Shown here piece after piece: positions 10,826 to 20,319 of a stretch of DNA of 64,000 nucleotides. A model generated the notes under the pieces. It did not search any database. It saw only the letters and a program-made list of their open reading frames with translations, and was not told where the DNA came from. The stretch's first letter is position 1, and the number at the start of each line of letters is the position of its first letter. The stretch lies in assembly GCA_032433765.1 (NCBI GenBank), contig JAVIAB010000051.1, positions 148,145,275 to 148,209,274 on the forward strand. The letters are read 5' to 3'. This DNA is from Megaustenia siamemsis. Taxonomy: Eukaryota > Mollusca > Gastropoda > Stylommatophora > Ariophantidae. The translations under genes and the position numbers were made by a program.

Positions 10826-11450
10826 ATGGAAATGAGAAGGAGAGTTCATCGTTGCTATATAGAGTCAATTCTGACCAATAAAGTAAAGTACCCCCGTCAC
10901 GCCAAGTGGCGTACAGGGAAATATGGTGTTAGTGACCCTATATTTTACAGACCTTCAGCACATGATTTTTGGGGTAATGTGGTCGGTATTACGCCCGTGC
11001 TGCTTTAATTTCCCAGAAAAAAATCCGGTACCCATTTTAGGCTAATTCTGACCAATGGGCGTGAATTATATACAGTAGACAAACAAATGAAAAGACGATT
11101 AGAGGCCACAGAGATGGGATTTCTCAGAAGAATGTTGAAAATTCTTGGGTAGTTAAAAAGACCAACGAGGATATTCTCAAGGGACCAACACAAAAAGGTG
11201 AATCCTAGAAAGACACAATCAACATCTTTCGGGCACATCATGAGAAGAGAGAAATCGGAATACCTGGTTACAACTGGCAAAATACAGGGAAATGGAGATT
11301 AGGAACGACAAAGGAAAAAGATACTGGAAAGATTAGTATCCTGGTAAGGAAAACAGTCAACAACAGAATTAATACCATGGTCTGTGGATTGAGAATTGTG
11401 GAAGAAAATGATCGTTTACGTAACCGATATGGAGCATGATGATGATGAAT
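10826..11450 (+). pseudogene. LINE-X RT C-terminal fragment, split by a SINE
   Basis: The frame reads MEMRRRVHRCYIESILTN before the SINE and continues after it with KQMKRRLEATEMGFLRRMLK, FGHIMRREKSEYLVTTGKIQG and the LINE-X tail ending gatatggagcatgatgatgatg. YIESILTN matches YIEPIMT in the copy on the minus strand near 35000. Frameshifts follow. The segment is the same RT thumb to C-terminal region as at 34700-35160. Confidence 0.78.
10867..11056 (-). mobile_element. SINE-A, 5'-truncated, with 13-bp target-site duplication
   Basis: The SINE body occupies 10880-11043, in minus orientation, with the tail (aaagtaaagta) at the left. The tRNA-like head is absent, as expected for 5' truncation. 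The 13-mer aattctgaccaat flanks it at 10867-10879 and 11044-11056. The target is the LINE-X RT coding sequence. Confidence 0.9.
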
Positions 11451-11889
11451 GTTAATCTTCACTTATACAGTTACATACATTGTTTATTCTCTGTCTTGAT
11501 TTTTTAGCTTGTTTCATAAGTCGTGCCCAACTTTTAAAATCAATATCTTTTAAACCGCTTTTTGTATTTTTTTCAAAATTTGCATGTAAAATTATAATGA
11601 TTAGAACCCAACAGGGAATTAATTTAATTAAAAACAAACATTTGGTTATTATTATTGCTTATTTGATTTATATAAATTTATAACGACCCATTGATGTAGT
11701 CAAAACTTAGTGTTTACAGTATTTAAGTTAAAAATAGCGATTACAAATCTATACACGGTCAAATTTACGATTTTTCACGCTTTAAACTTGAGTTGTCTGA
11801 CACAATTAGACACTTGTAGTAAACACGAGACATTGTGTGTTCCATTTCCGTTAATTCATAGGTGTAGACGTGGAACGCTAACATTTATC

Positions 11890-13167
11890 ATGAGTCTTAA
11901 AACGAAATTCTGCAGTTTACAAAACATCGCAATAAAAATGTATGACTATTTTTGCAAAGAGGCTAAACGAGGAAGATTATTTCATTCTTTAGAAAACCCT
12001 GAGAATAGGACAAGACACATTTTGGATTTATCTAAACGGTCATTTAATCGCTGGATTCAAGCACGTGACCGTCAATGTTCAAAATATACAAAATCACAAG
12101 GAAGAGCAAAAATGTTGGATAATTTCGACAGTGAACTTATTAGAAGTGAAATTCGCAAAATGTTGGGTATGAATGAAACTGTTACAATAAGAAAATTAAA
12201 AGTATCGCTGAAAAAGAACAACAGTATTGAAATATCAAAGTCTACATTATGGAGGAATGTGAGAGCTGCAGGCTTTACATTCAGAAAGTATTCCAATGGA
12301 CGAAACATCATCTGTGAGAAGCCACATATAGTAGTCATGAGAAGCAAGTACTTACGTGAAGTAAAAGAGGTGCGCAAGCAAGGTTATGATACTGTGTACT
12401 TGGATGAAACATGGATCAATGCTCACCACACTAACCAAAGGGAATGGCAGTCATCAGATGGAAAGATTAAGAGATTAATACCTAGCAGCAAAGGACAGCG
12501 CTTGATAATTGATCATGCAGGTAGTCGACAACATGGACTAATACAGAATGCAGAGCTCATTTTTCTTTCAAAATCCATAGACAATCGGGATTATCACTCT
12601 GAGATGAATGGTCACATATTTAGACATTGGATTGAAAATTCTGTTCTCCCATCACTAGATCGACCATCTTGTCTAATAATGGACAATGCAGCGTACCACA
12701 ACATTGTTGCACTTGAAGATAAAGTCCCGACGTCATCCAGTACAAAAGATGCTATTAAGATATGGCTCACAAAGGAGCACATACAATTTAATAACATGTA
12801 CTTAAAACCTGAATTACTATCTCTAGTAAAGCAAAAACAGAGGACAACGATTTTTCAAATAGATAAGATTATCCAAGAGCACGGTCATATAAGTTTGAGG
12901 CTGCCACCTTACCATGCTCATTTAAATCCAATAGAACTAATCTGGGCAAAATTAAAAGGACAAGTGGCAGATGAAAATACAACATTCAAAATATGCGATG
13001 TAAAGACTCTTGCTAATCTCGCTTTATTAAATATAGACAAAGATTATTGGGCTATATGTGAAGACCACGTCTTAAAACAGGAAGAGGAATATTGGAAAAA
13101 TGATGGTTTGTGGAATGTTCAACCCCAAACAGTTATTAATCTTTTAGACTCGTCTGATTCAGAATGA
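11890..13167 (+). CDS. DDE transposase, Tc1/mariner superfamily with 83 residues between second D and E
   Basis: Cuts and rejoins the transposon ends in the nucleus. From the ATG at 11890 the protein is 425 residues. The open frame extends upstream to 11710, but an ATG at 11710 would lie outside the proposed left end, so 11890 is preferred. The N-terminal third is basic and fits a DNA-binding region (KRSFNRWIQARDR, then TIRKLKVSLKKN). The catalytic blocks are VYLDETWINA (Asp172), CLIMDNAAYHN (Asp265) and HLNPIELIWAKLKG (Glu349). The spacing of 83 residues between the second Asp and Glu is far from the usual 34-41 and resembles the DD82E 'Sailor' lineage. There is no internal stop or frameshift, so the gene may be recent or still active. 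Confidence 0.9.
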   Translation: MSLKTKFCSLQNIAIKMYDYFCKEAKRGRLFHSLENPENRTRHILDLSKRSFNRWIQARDRQCSKYTKSQGRAKMLDNFDSELIRSEIRKMLGMNETVTIRKLKVSLKKNNSIEISKSTLWRNVRAAGFTFRKYSNGRNIICEKPHIVVMRSKYLREVKEVRKQGYDTVYLDETWINAHHTNQREWQSSDGKIKRLIPSSKGQRLIIDHAGSRQHGLIQNAELIFLSKSIDNRDYHSEMNGHIFRHWIENSVLPSLDRPSCLIMDNAAYHNIVALEDKVPTSSSTKDAIKIWLTKEHIQFNNMYLKPELLSLVKQKQRTTIFQIDKIIQEHGHISLRLPPYHAHLNPIELIWAKLKGQVADENTTFKICDVKTLANLALLNIDKDYWAICEDHVLKQEEEYWKNDGLWNVQPQTVINLLDSSDSE

Positions 13168-13224
13168 AAGTATATAGCCCCCACAATGTTGGCCCCTATA
13201 TTACCTTAAATTATTTCAACAAAC

Positions 13225-13240
13225 GGTCTTTTTCAGGACC
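13225..13240 (+). terminator. Histone-mRNA-type 3' stem-loop after the transposase
   Basis: The 16-mer GGTCTTTTTCAGGACC fits the metazoan histone stem-loop form GGYYYT-loop-ARRRCC: a 6-bp stem (one G-T pair), a TTTC loop, a preceding caacaaac and a following acacaac. It starts 57 bases after the transposase stop codon and is in the sense orientation. I find no AATAAA or ATTAAA between the stop codon and the proposed right end. If real it would give the transposase mRNA a replication-dependent, non-polyadenylated 3' end. The function is inferred from sequence alone. Confidence 0.6.
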
Positions 13241-13689
13241 ACACAACTATGAAAATTGGACATACAGGTATACCTTGATATTATCGTCCGTCCTCGAACT
13301 GAGCAGACAATAATTATCCTGGTGTTTTGTTTTATCTAGTTATTTCCCCATTACGGCTACGCCTTTACCTAGTGAAAATTAATCGTAGACCAGCAACTAC
13401 GGTAATTTCTATTCTTTAGGGCTTCACAATTTACAATTTTGACAAACATCAAAGAAATATCGCCGCTTTAAGAAAACTGCAGCTGCAAGATATTTGTTAA
13501 ATATACATTTAAAGGGTCTTTTGCATTCTAATAACATTTGGAAAATTTCAAAAGTATTTAACAAACGGTTAGAGAGTAATAGCGTTTTGAAGTTGGGCAT
13601 ATGTTTTGAAACGAGCTATAGTTTAGTACTTCTTTGCTTTTTGCCAGAAATAGGAAACACTTTATGCAGATAGTCACAGTAAGAGGCAA

Positions 13690-14060
13690 TCTCATCATCA
13701 GAAGAAAACCCGTCGAGCTAGTGTGTATGTCCTTTCGCTTCTTGACACTCTAGGGAAGGTGGGCATGCCTGGGTCATGACTCCCATGCGGTCGAAGCCTG
13801 AGTGTTATGACCCAGAGAGTCACAACTAGTAAGTTGTTGTTCTGTTATGCTTTCTGCCGATAAAATAGAGTCATCGGCAAATCTTATGTTTTAATGACGC
13901 ATAATTTGATATCCAAATTCATTTCCATTATGTCTTTCAAAGTATGTTCAATATATTCGATGCATATCTCTAACAAGCATGAAGATAGAAGCTAGCTCTG
14001 TCTGACTCTTATATAAGAAAAGGTGCAGAGTTCTCCCTGTTACATCTTATCACTGCCGTC
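13690..14060 (-). pseudogene. Non-LTR RT palm remnant (motifs B and C)
   Basis: On the minus strand, NIRFADDSILSAES lies near 13850-13895, preceded by GYQIMRH and one stop. Further upstream, near 13960-14030, a second frame reads CLLEICIEYIEHTLKDIMEM, matching the region after RT motif B. At least one frameshift and two stops separate the blocks. The family cannot be assigned. Confidence 0.6.
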
Positions 14061-15194
14061 GGTCCTCGCAGTAAAATCCTGCAAAACTAAAACTATATTT
14101 AACTTACTGTGTTAGAATTATGCTGTAACGTAACGTTTCATGAACATATTCCCTTTTTAATGAATACAGAGAACAAAGAAAGTATAATATCAGCTGATAC
14201 CAGCAGTGGAAAACTGTATAATTTTTCCATTTGCCTTGCGTTATCAGTTAAGCAAGTAATCTAATCTACATACTCAAACTGATACCCGTACATAATTTCT
14301 GGTTTAATAGACACACACAGGCTTGGAGAGGGCCATGATTAATGTCGCTTGTATGGCACAATAAAATTATGTATTGTAAATATCACGGGGCGTTAGTCAC
14401 CCACGGCGCTATTGTTACAACCTTGACGTTTTGACCAGAAGTGCTGTTGTTCTGGCTGCCTCACGAAGCTACTACTGGTATGGCAGGAATAAAAGTGTTT
14501 AGGAAGCCAGGCGTGACTTTCTCTCGAAGAGCTGGCAAGGCGAAAATAATCGATGCACTACTCAGAACACAAACTCTTTCGGTAGATATAAACAGTGTCC
14601 GAAAATGAATATAGTTTTTTCAATAAATTATTGTCTGCCCCCCTGATATAAGTGATATAAGGATCTTTTTTATACAAAATGTAATGATATATCGCATAGT
14701 TTCTAGTATCCTACGTTACAACGATTCATTTTTGGCGTCCTTTGCGACACGGCAGATATTTGCCAATAGTCTATTTCCTCCCTTACTTCACGCCTGTTCA
14801 ACAGCACAAAATGCCTTCTGTTGTTTTGTGGGCGCCATCTTGGAAAATCTGTGTATGTGCGTACAGCTGGTATTTCAACTTCAACTTTGATGCTTGAGTT
14901 ATAGTCGCTGCTTCTTACAAGCCTCTGCACACATTTGTCATCTGGAAAATACATAAAGGAAATGGTACATTATTTTTCGTAGAAACGGTACTTGTGCTAC
15001 ACCAGTTGTCGCTCTTTGTGTGTTGATTGTTCATTTCAATTTTTAAAGTGCGTTTTTCTAACCAGAATGTTTATAACTCTTTGTTCGCCAGCGTCATTTT
15101 TTCTCGTTGAAAGTGTCCAGGAAAGCACCATCTATTGTGCAACCGTTTAGCACACACCGACGATGTCGGTGCCAAGCTCGGACGTGAAAAGAGG
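14061..15194. other. Spacer without recognised gene or repeat
   Basis: Mixed-composition DNA. Short open frames at 14684-14954 on both strands show no family features. Confidence 0.4.
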
Positions 15195-15535
15195 GTTGTG
15201 GAGGTGGAGCCCTCTATTGGATGTAGACTCGTCTTTCAGAGGCAGTGTCCTCTATTGTATGTAGAGTCGTCTATCAGATGTTTAGTAATCTGTTGGAGTC
15301 TGTGCCCTCTATCAAAGATAGAGCCTTCTTTTGAAAGTAGAGCCATCTATTTGGAGGTAAAGCCATCAATCGTAGGTAGAGACATGTATCGAAGAATGAG
15401 CCATCTTTCAGAGAATGAGTAACCTATCGGACTTAAAGACCTATTTTGGAGGAGAGACATCTTTCAATGATGGAGTCGTCTATCACATCGGTGATAGAGC
15501 CATCTTTCAGAGGTAGAGCCATTTATCAGAGGTAT
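15195..15535. repeat. Degenerate tandem repeat, about 20-bp units (TAGAGCCATCTATC...)
   Basis: Phrases such as gtagagccatctatttggag, atagagccttctttt and gtagagtcgtctatcag recur every 20-22 bases with heavy divergence. It looks like an old minisatellite. Confidence 0.65.
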
Positions 15536-15797
15536 CGGGCGGACACCACGCCCTCCGGGAAGTGGGAAGGACAAGGACTTCGACAACCATGGGTCCACGA
15601 CACTCCTTCGGATGAAAGAGATGGCAATTAAGATGGGCACAGCCAGAAACGAGAAACTTAGTGGGCGTGTAAGAAGACTAATTAACCAACACAGAACTGG
15701 AGTCGTCAGTCGCTGGACACTGTGAGACTTGCTGGGGAGGGGATCTGAGCACCTATGGAAATGTTCAGAGTGCAATGATGGACTAATTACTCAATCA
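15535..15797 (+). pseudogene. 3' end of an I-group-like element
   Basis: Matches 2227-2490 of the element at the window start: the ccgggaagtgggaaggacaa block, the gatgaaagagatgg block, aacgagaaacttagtgggcg and the terminal HLWKCSECND coding segment. It ends near ctcaatca, like the other copies. No intact frame. Confidence 0.8.
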
Positions 15798-16187
15798 GTG
15801 GTCGAACATCATAAAGTCCAGCTATCAAACACCATCAAAAGACATTTGATATATAGACAATACACACGTGGGAAATATGACACAAAGATTGTAAAAAAAA
15901 CTAGCACACCTGAAACTTGTAAAAAGAGGGGACCAGGAAAGATCTAAAATTAAATAGTAGCCTTGCTATGTGACCCAGACCAATACGATGGATTAGGCTA
16001 TGTAAAAGACAGGAAGGCGCAGGGAAGGACAGATATAGCTGAAGAGCTCTCATTTACAGGTATAAAACGTCAAGAAGAAAAACATGTTTTTAAAAACTTC
16101 CTCTCAAGATACTGAATAGAGCATTAACAAATAAATAGGAATGGAAAAATGGTATATTTACTCAACATTCCTGTATTGTGAAGAAAC
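15797..16187 (+). repeat. 391-bp direct repeat, upstream copy
   Basis: Begins agtggtcgaacatc and ends tattgtgaagaaac. It is repeated at 19267-19657 with the same length and, by my reading, only two mismatches (16026 a/c region and 16071 c/g). The last part encodes a degraded LINE-Z thumb segment that continues downstream of the second copy, so it is target sequence, not part of the inserted element. Confidence 0.93.
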
Positions 16188-19100
16188 TTCACAAACATGA
16201 ACAAGTCAAAGAAAGATAAAGTTAATCCGTCAACCAGGAAAGAGAAGGGCTCTCTGTCTAAGAGACGTATGACGCAATCCGGAGAAAGCCATAAGGAGTC
16301 CGGGTTGCCGACTCACCCTTTGTCTACCAGGAAATCATCCAGAATTGGCACCTGGAATGTTCGTACCCTTAACGAACAGGGAAAAGCGGCACAAGTGGCA
16401 GCAGAAATGACCAACTATAAGATAGATATTCTGGGAATGTGTGAAACAAGATGGCTGGGAGCGGAGAGAATAAAATTGAATACAGGGGAGATGATTTTAT
16501 CATCAGGACACCAGGAACCAGGAGCACAACATAGCGAAGGGGTAGCTATAATGCTATCAAAAAATGCACAGAAGACACTAATAGAATGGGAGGCAGTGGG
16601 ACCAAGACTGGTGAGAGCAACATTTAGAAAACCAAAAACAAAATAAAATTACACATTATACAATGCTATGCACCAACCAACGATAAAGATGACTCAGTTA
16701 AAGATGATTTTTATAAACAGCTACAATGGCAGATGGAGGCAAGACGAGCCAAGGATATTATAATCTTGATGGGAGACCTAAATGCTAAGGTAGGATCAGA
16801 CAACAGAGGCTTCGAAGAGATTATGGGAAAACATGGACTTGGAGATATAAACGAGAATGGAGAGATATTTGTGAATTTCTGCGCCCTTAATCAAATGAGC
16901 CTAGGAGGAACAATATTCCAACATAAAAGAATACACAAAGCTACATGGGTGTCACCAGATCATAGAACGGAAAATCAAATTGATCACATATGTATTAATA
17001 ATAAGTTTAAGTCATCCTTACAGGATGTAAAAGTATATAGAGGGGCAGATATAGCTTCTAATCATCATCTTCTGTTAGCCAAACTTAAAATTAAATTAAA
17101 AAGGTATAATACAACGAATAAGGGTAGAAAGTATTTCAATGTAGGGTTTCTTAAAGAACAAGGAATTAAAGATAAATTCGCAGTCACAATATCAAACAAA
17201 TACCAAGTCCTCCAACAACTAGAAAATACAATAAATATAGAAGATCATTGGAAACAGGTAAAAAATATATGGAAAGAGACATGCAAAGAAACACTGGGGA
17301 AAAGAGAACGCCAGAATAAGGCATGGATGACAGCAGAGACACTGGATAAAATTAAAGAAAGAAAGAACAAGAAAGCAAACATAAATAAAAGCAAAACAAG
17401 AAGTAATAAAGCCAAGACACAGGAAGCTTACACAGAGGTGAACAAAGAAGTGAGAAGATGCATTAAAAGGGATAAGAGGAAATATATAGATGAACTAGCT
17501 AAAGAGGCAGAAGAAGCAGCAAATAAAGGGAATATGAAAGAACTGTACAACAGCACAAAGAAATTAGGTGGAAAATACAAACAGATCAACGCCTTTATCA
17601 AAGACAAGAAAGGAAATCTGCTTAGTAATATAAGGGAACAAATGGAGAGATGGAAAGAACACTTTGAAGAACTTTTGAACAGACTCGGCTCAAATAATCC
17701 TCCAGATATACTACCAGCAGAAGAAGAGTTACACGTTAACTGCGGAAAACCAAGCAAAGAAGAAATAATGAAAGCCATCAAATTATTAAAAGATGGTAAA
17801 GCCACAGGACCAGATGAAATTCCTTCGGAAGCCATCAAAGCAGATATTAACACCTCTACCAAGATGTTACAGGATCTATTGGATAAAATTTGGGAGAGGG
17901 AAGAAATACCTAAAGACTGGAGAGAAGGTTATATGATCAAACTACCAAAGAAAGGAAGTTTACAGGAGTGCACAAATTATAGGGGAATTATGCTACTATC
18001 AGTGCCAGGAAAAATATTAGGCAGAATCATTCTGGAGAGACTAAAAGAGGCTATAGAGAAACACTTGAGAGATGAACAAGCAGGTTTTAGGAAGAACAGA
18101 TCATGTGCTGATCAAATAACTACCCTACGTATAATAGTTGAACAAAGTTTAGAACTAAAATCCCCACTATATATTGGATTCATAGATTACGAAAAGGCAT
18201 TTGATAGGTTAGACAGAAGAATGCTTTGGAAGTTGCTGAGTCATTACGGAATCCCCATAAAGTTTATTAACCAGATAAAAACAATGTATGAAGGAACAAA
18301 ATGTAGTGTGGTGCATGAAGGACAGCTTACAGAATCATTTGAAATAAGAACAGGAGTAAGGCAAGGATGCCTCCTGTCTCCATTTCTCTTTCTACTGGCC
18401 ATAGATTGGATTATGAAAATAACTCAAAACAACAGAAATGGGATCCAGTGGTCAGTGACCAAACAACTTGATGATTTAGACTTTGCTGATGACATAGCTC
18501 TCCTATCACACAGCCATCAACAGATGCAGGATAAAATGAGTATATTAGATGAGAGATCACAACAGCTAGGACTAAAGATTAATAGAGATAAGACCAACAT
18601 TATGAGAATTAATGCAGTTGGCAATAACCATATAAAACTAGGAGAAATACCTCTACTAGACGTACAATCTTATATATATCTGGGCAGTAATATAGATAAA
18701 GAGGGAGGAACAGAAAATGATACCAAAATAAGGATATCAAAAGCAAGAGGAGCTTTCATTGCACTGGGAAACATATGGAAGTCCAAAGAAATTAGGCTAA
18801 ATACAAAAATAAAAATTTTCAACTCAAATGTTAAGTCGGTCCTATTATATGGCTGTGAAACATGGAGAATGACAAAATTGACAATCACGAAAGTACAGAC
18901 TTTCATTAATGGGTGTTTGCGCAGAATAAAGGGATGGAAATGGCAGGACAAAGTCACTAACGTGGAATTATGGAAATGTACCGGTCAAATACCAGTGGAT
19001 AAAGAGATACAGCGAAGACGATGGCGATGGATAGGACACACACTACGGAAACCAACTGAGAGTATTACACAACAGGCCCTTTTTTGGAATCCCCAGGGGA

Positions 19101-19266
19101 AAAGACAAAGAGGAAGACCAAGGAATTCTTGGAGAAGACAGATAGAAGCAGAGATGAAGATGATGGGGAAGACATGGAATGATCTTAAAAGAATGGCAAA
19201 AAACAGAACGACTTGGAAAGTGTTTGTTGAAGACCTATGCTCCACCAGGAGCTAAAAGGTAAAAGA
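16188..19266 (+). mobile_element. Near-complete RTE-type non-LTR retrotransposon
   Basis: A 3.08-kb element filling exactly the interval between the two 391-bp direct repeats. It begins nine bases before an ATG and ends eleven bases after the stop codon (aaggtaaaaga), so the untranslated regions are minimal. It encodes an AP-type endonuclease followed by RT and a C-terminal domain, with no RNase H, the domain plan of RTE elements. Two other 3' fragments of this family lie reversed at 36890-37265 and 55512-56056, and neither is flanked by the 391-bp sequence. Confidence 0.9.
16197..19255 (+). pseudogene. RTE polyprotein (endonuclease + reverse transcriptase), one frameshift
   Basis: Nicks the target and primes reverse transcription. 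The first frame (16197-16646) has the endonuclease start RIGTWNVRTLNEQGKAA and ILGMCETRW. The frame then shifts within the A-rich run near 16630-16650; the next frame continues directly with IIQCYAPTND and, after 16733, has ILMGDLNAKVGSDN and the catalytic ASNHHLLLAKL end of the endonuclease. Numbered from 16733, the RT has GKATGPDEIPSEAIK near residue 356, QAGFRKNRSCADQ near 450, IGFIDYEKAFDRLD near 480 (motif A), GVRQGCLLSPFLF near 545 and DFADDIALLSH near 585 (motif C). The C-terminal tail has RRRWRWIGHTLRKP and GKRQRGRPRNSWRR. All catalytic residues are present. A single indel would be the only lesion. Confidence 0.88.
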
Positions 19267-19657
19267 AGTGGTCGAACATCATAAAGTCCAGCTATCAAAC
19301 ACCATCAAAAGACATTTGATATATAGACAATACACACGTGGGAAATATGACACAAAGATTGTAAAAAAAACTAGCACACCTGAAACTTGTAAAAAGAGGG
19401 GACCAGGAAAGATCTAAAATTAAATAGTAGCCTTGCTATGTGACCCAGACCAATACGATGGATTAGGCTATGTAAAAGACAGGAAGGCGCAGGGACGGAC
19501 AGATATAGCTGAAGAGCTCTCATTTACAGGTATAAAACGTGAAGAAGAAAAACATGTTTTTAAAAACTTCCTCTCAAGATACTGAATAGAGCATTAACAA
19601 ATAAATAGGAATGGAAAAATGGTATATTTACTCAACATTCCTGTATTGTGAAGAAAC
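19267..19657 (+). repeat. 391-bp direct repeat, downstream copy
   Basis: Second copy of 15797-16187. It runs straight on into the LINE-Z fragment (gaagaaacatggccattt), while the first copy is joined on its left to the I-group 3' end. The two copies together reconstruct an uninterrupted target. Confidence 0.93.
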
Positions 19658-20315
19658 ATGGCCATTTAATAAGAATACAGGGCAGAAAAATGAAGCCTTT
19701 GAAAAGTAGAATCTACAGAAAATTAGGGAGAATTGGATGTGAGCAAAAGTAAAGTAAAGTACCCCCGTCACGCCAAGTGGCGTATAGGGAAAATGGTGTT
19801 AGTGACCCTATATTTTACAGACCTTCAGCACATGATTTTTTGGGGCAATGTGGTCGGTATTACGCCCGTGCTGCTTTACTTTCCAAAAGAAAATCCGGTA
19901 CCCATTTAAGGCTGGGTGAACCCGGAAGCCGTCGGTTGGGATCGAACCCTACCCCTTGTCCTGTGTAGTCCAGTTCACTAACCACTGAGCTATCGCGGCT
20001 CCCTATTGGATGTGAGGAAAAGAGGATAAACAATGAAGTTCTGAACCAACTGAAAATGAAAACAGCTACTTAACACAATTAGAAAAAGACAAGTGAAATT
20101 GTTTGAACATGTGAAGAGACATAATACCCCTTCTAAAAGTCATCTTGGACAGGAAGATACAAGGTAGACGAGGCAGAGGCAGACCAAGACTAAAGTCGCA
20201 TGATAACATTAAAAGGTGACCAAGTGAACTATTGACAACGTGCACTATCAAGACAAGAGACAGAGTAAAATGGCGTTCGATGGTAGCCAACCTTCGATGT
20301 GGCGACAACATCCAA
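19640..20315 (+). pseudogene. LINE-Z RT C-terminal fragment, interrupted by a SINE
   Basis: After removal of the SINE at 19744-20004 the sequence follows the fragment at 8880-9300: ttgaaaagtagaatctacag, then rkLGRIGCE, NEVLNQLKMK, the FFGHVKR-like block near 20100, GRRGRGRPRL near 20165-20195 and MVANLRCGDNIQ near 20280-20310. Stops and shifts are frequent. Confidence 0.75.
19732..20016 (-). mobile_element. SINE-A, full-length reference copy with 12-bp target-site duplication
   Basis: The SINE occupies 19744-20004. On the minus strand the A box TAGCTCAGTGG is at 19982-19992 and the B box GGTTCGATCCC at 19938-19948, both matching Pol III type 2 promoter boxes. The body follows, with a hairpin-like GCCACTTGGCGTGACGGGGG near its end, and a TTTAC-repeat tail at the left. 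The 12-mer attggatgtgag flanks it at 19732-19743 and 20005-20016. The tRNA-like head does not fold as a functional tRNA in my reading. Confidence 0.95.
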
Positions 20316-20319
20316 AGAA

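Larger units (their letters stand above)
11715..13481 (+). mobile_element. IS630-Tc1-mariner superfamily transposon, Sailor-like (wide D-E spacing)
   Basis: The best boundaries I can find are TA|CAGT at 11715-11720 and ACTG|CA at 13476-13481, the form expected of a Tc1/mariner element flanked by TA, with one TA mutated. Inside these ends the left sequence (cagtatttaagttaaaaa, then gcgat) and the reverse complement of the right (cagttttcttaaagcg, then gcgat) align imperfectly over about 25 bases, and weaker similarity continues inwards. The element would be about 1.76 kb with one transposase gene. The boundaries are an inference; the transposase is secure. Confidence 0.6.

Noticed and set aside
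11710..11889. Upstream extension of the transposase to the ATG at 11710
   Set aside because: That ATG lies outside the proposed left end, and the added residues look like translated AT-rich terminal sequence.
16188..19266. LTR retrotransposon explanation for the 391-bp direct repeats
   Set aside because: The enclosed element has an AP-type endonuclease and non-LTR RT but no gag, protease or integrase, and the repeats contain neighbouring host-site sequence.
19938..20004. Genuine tRNA gene at the SINE-A head
   Set aside because: It is repeated with the same body, is flanked by a target duplication and does not close as a cloverleaf.
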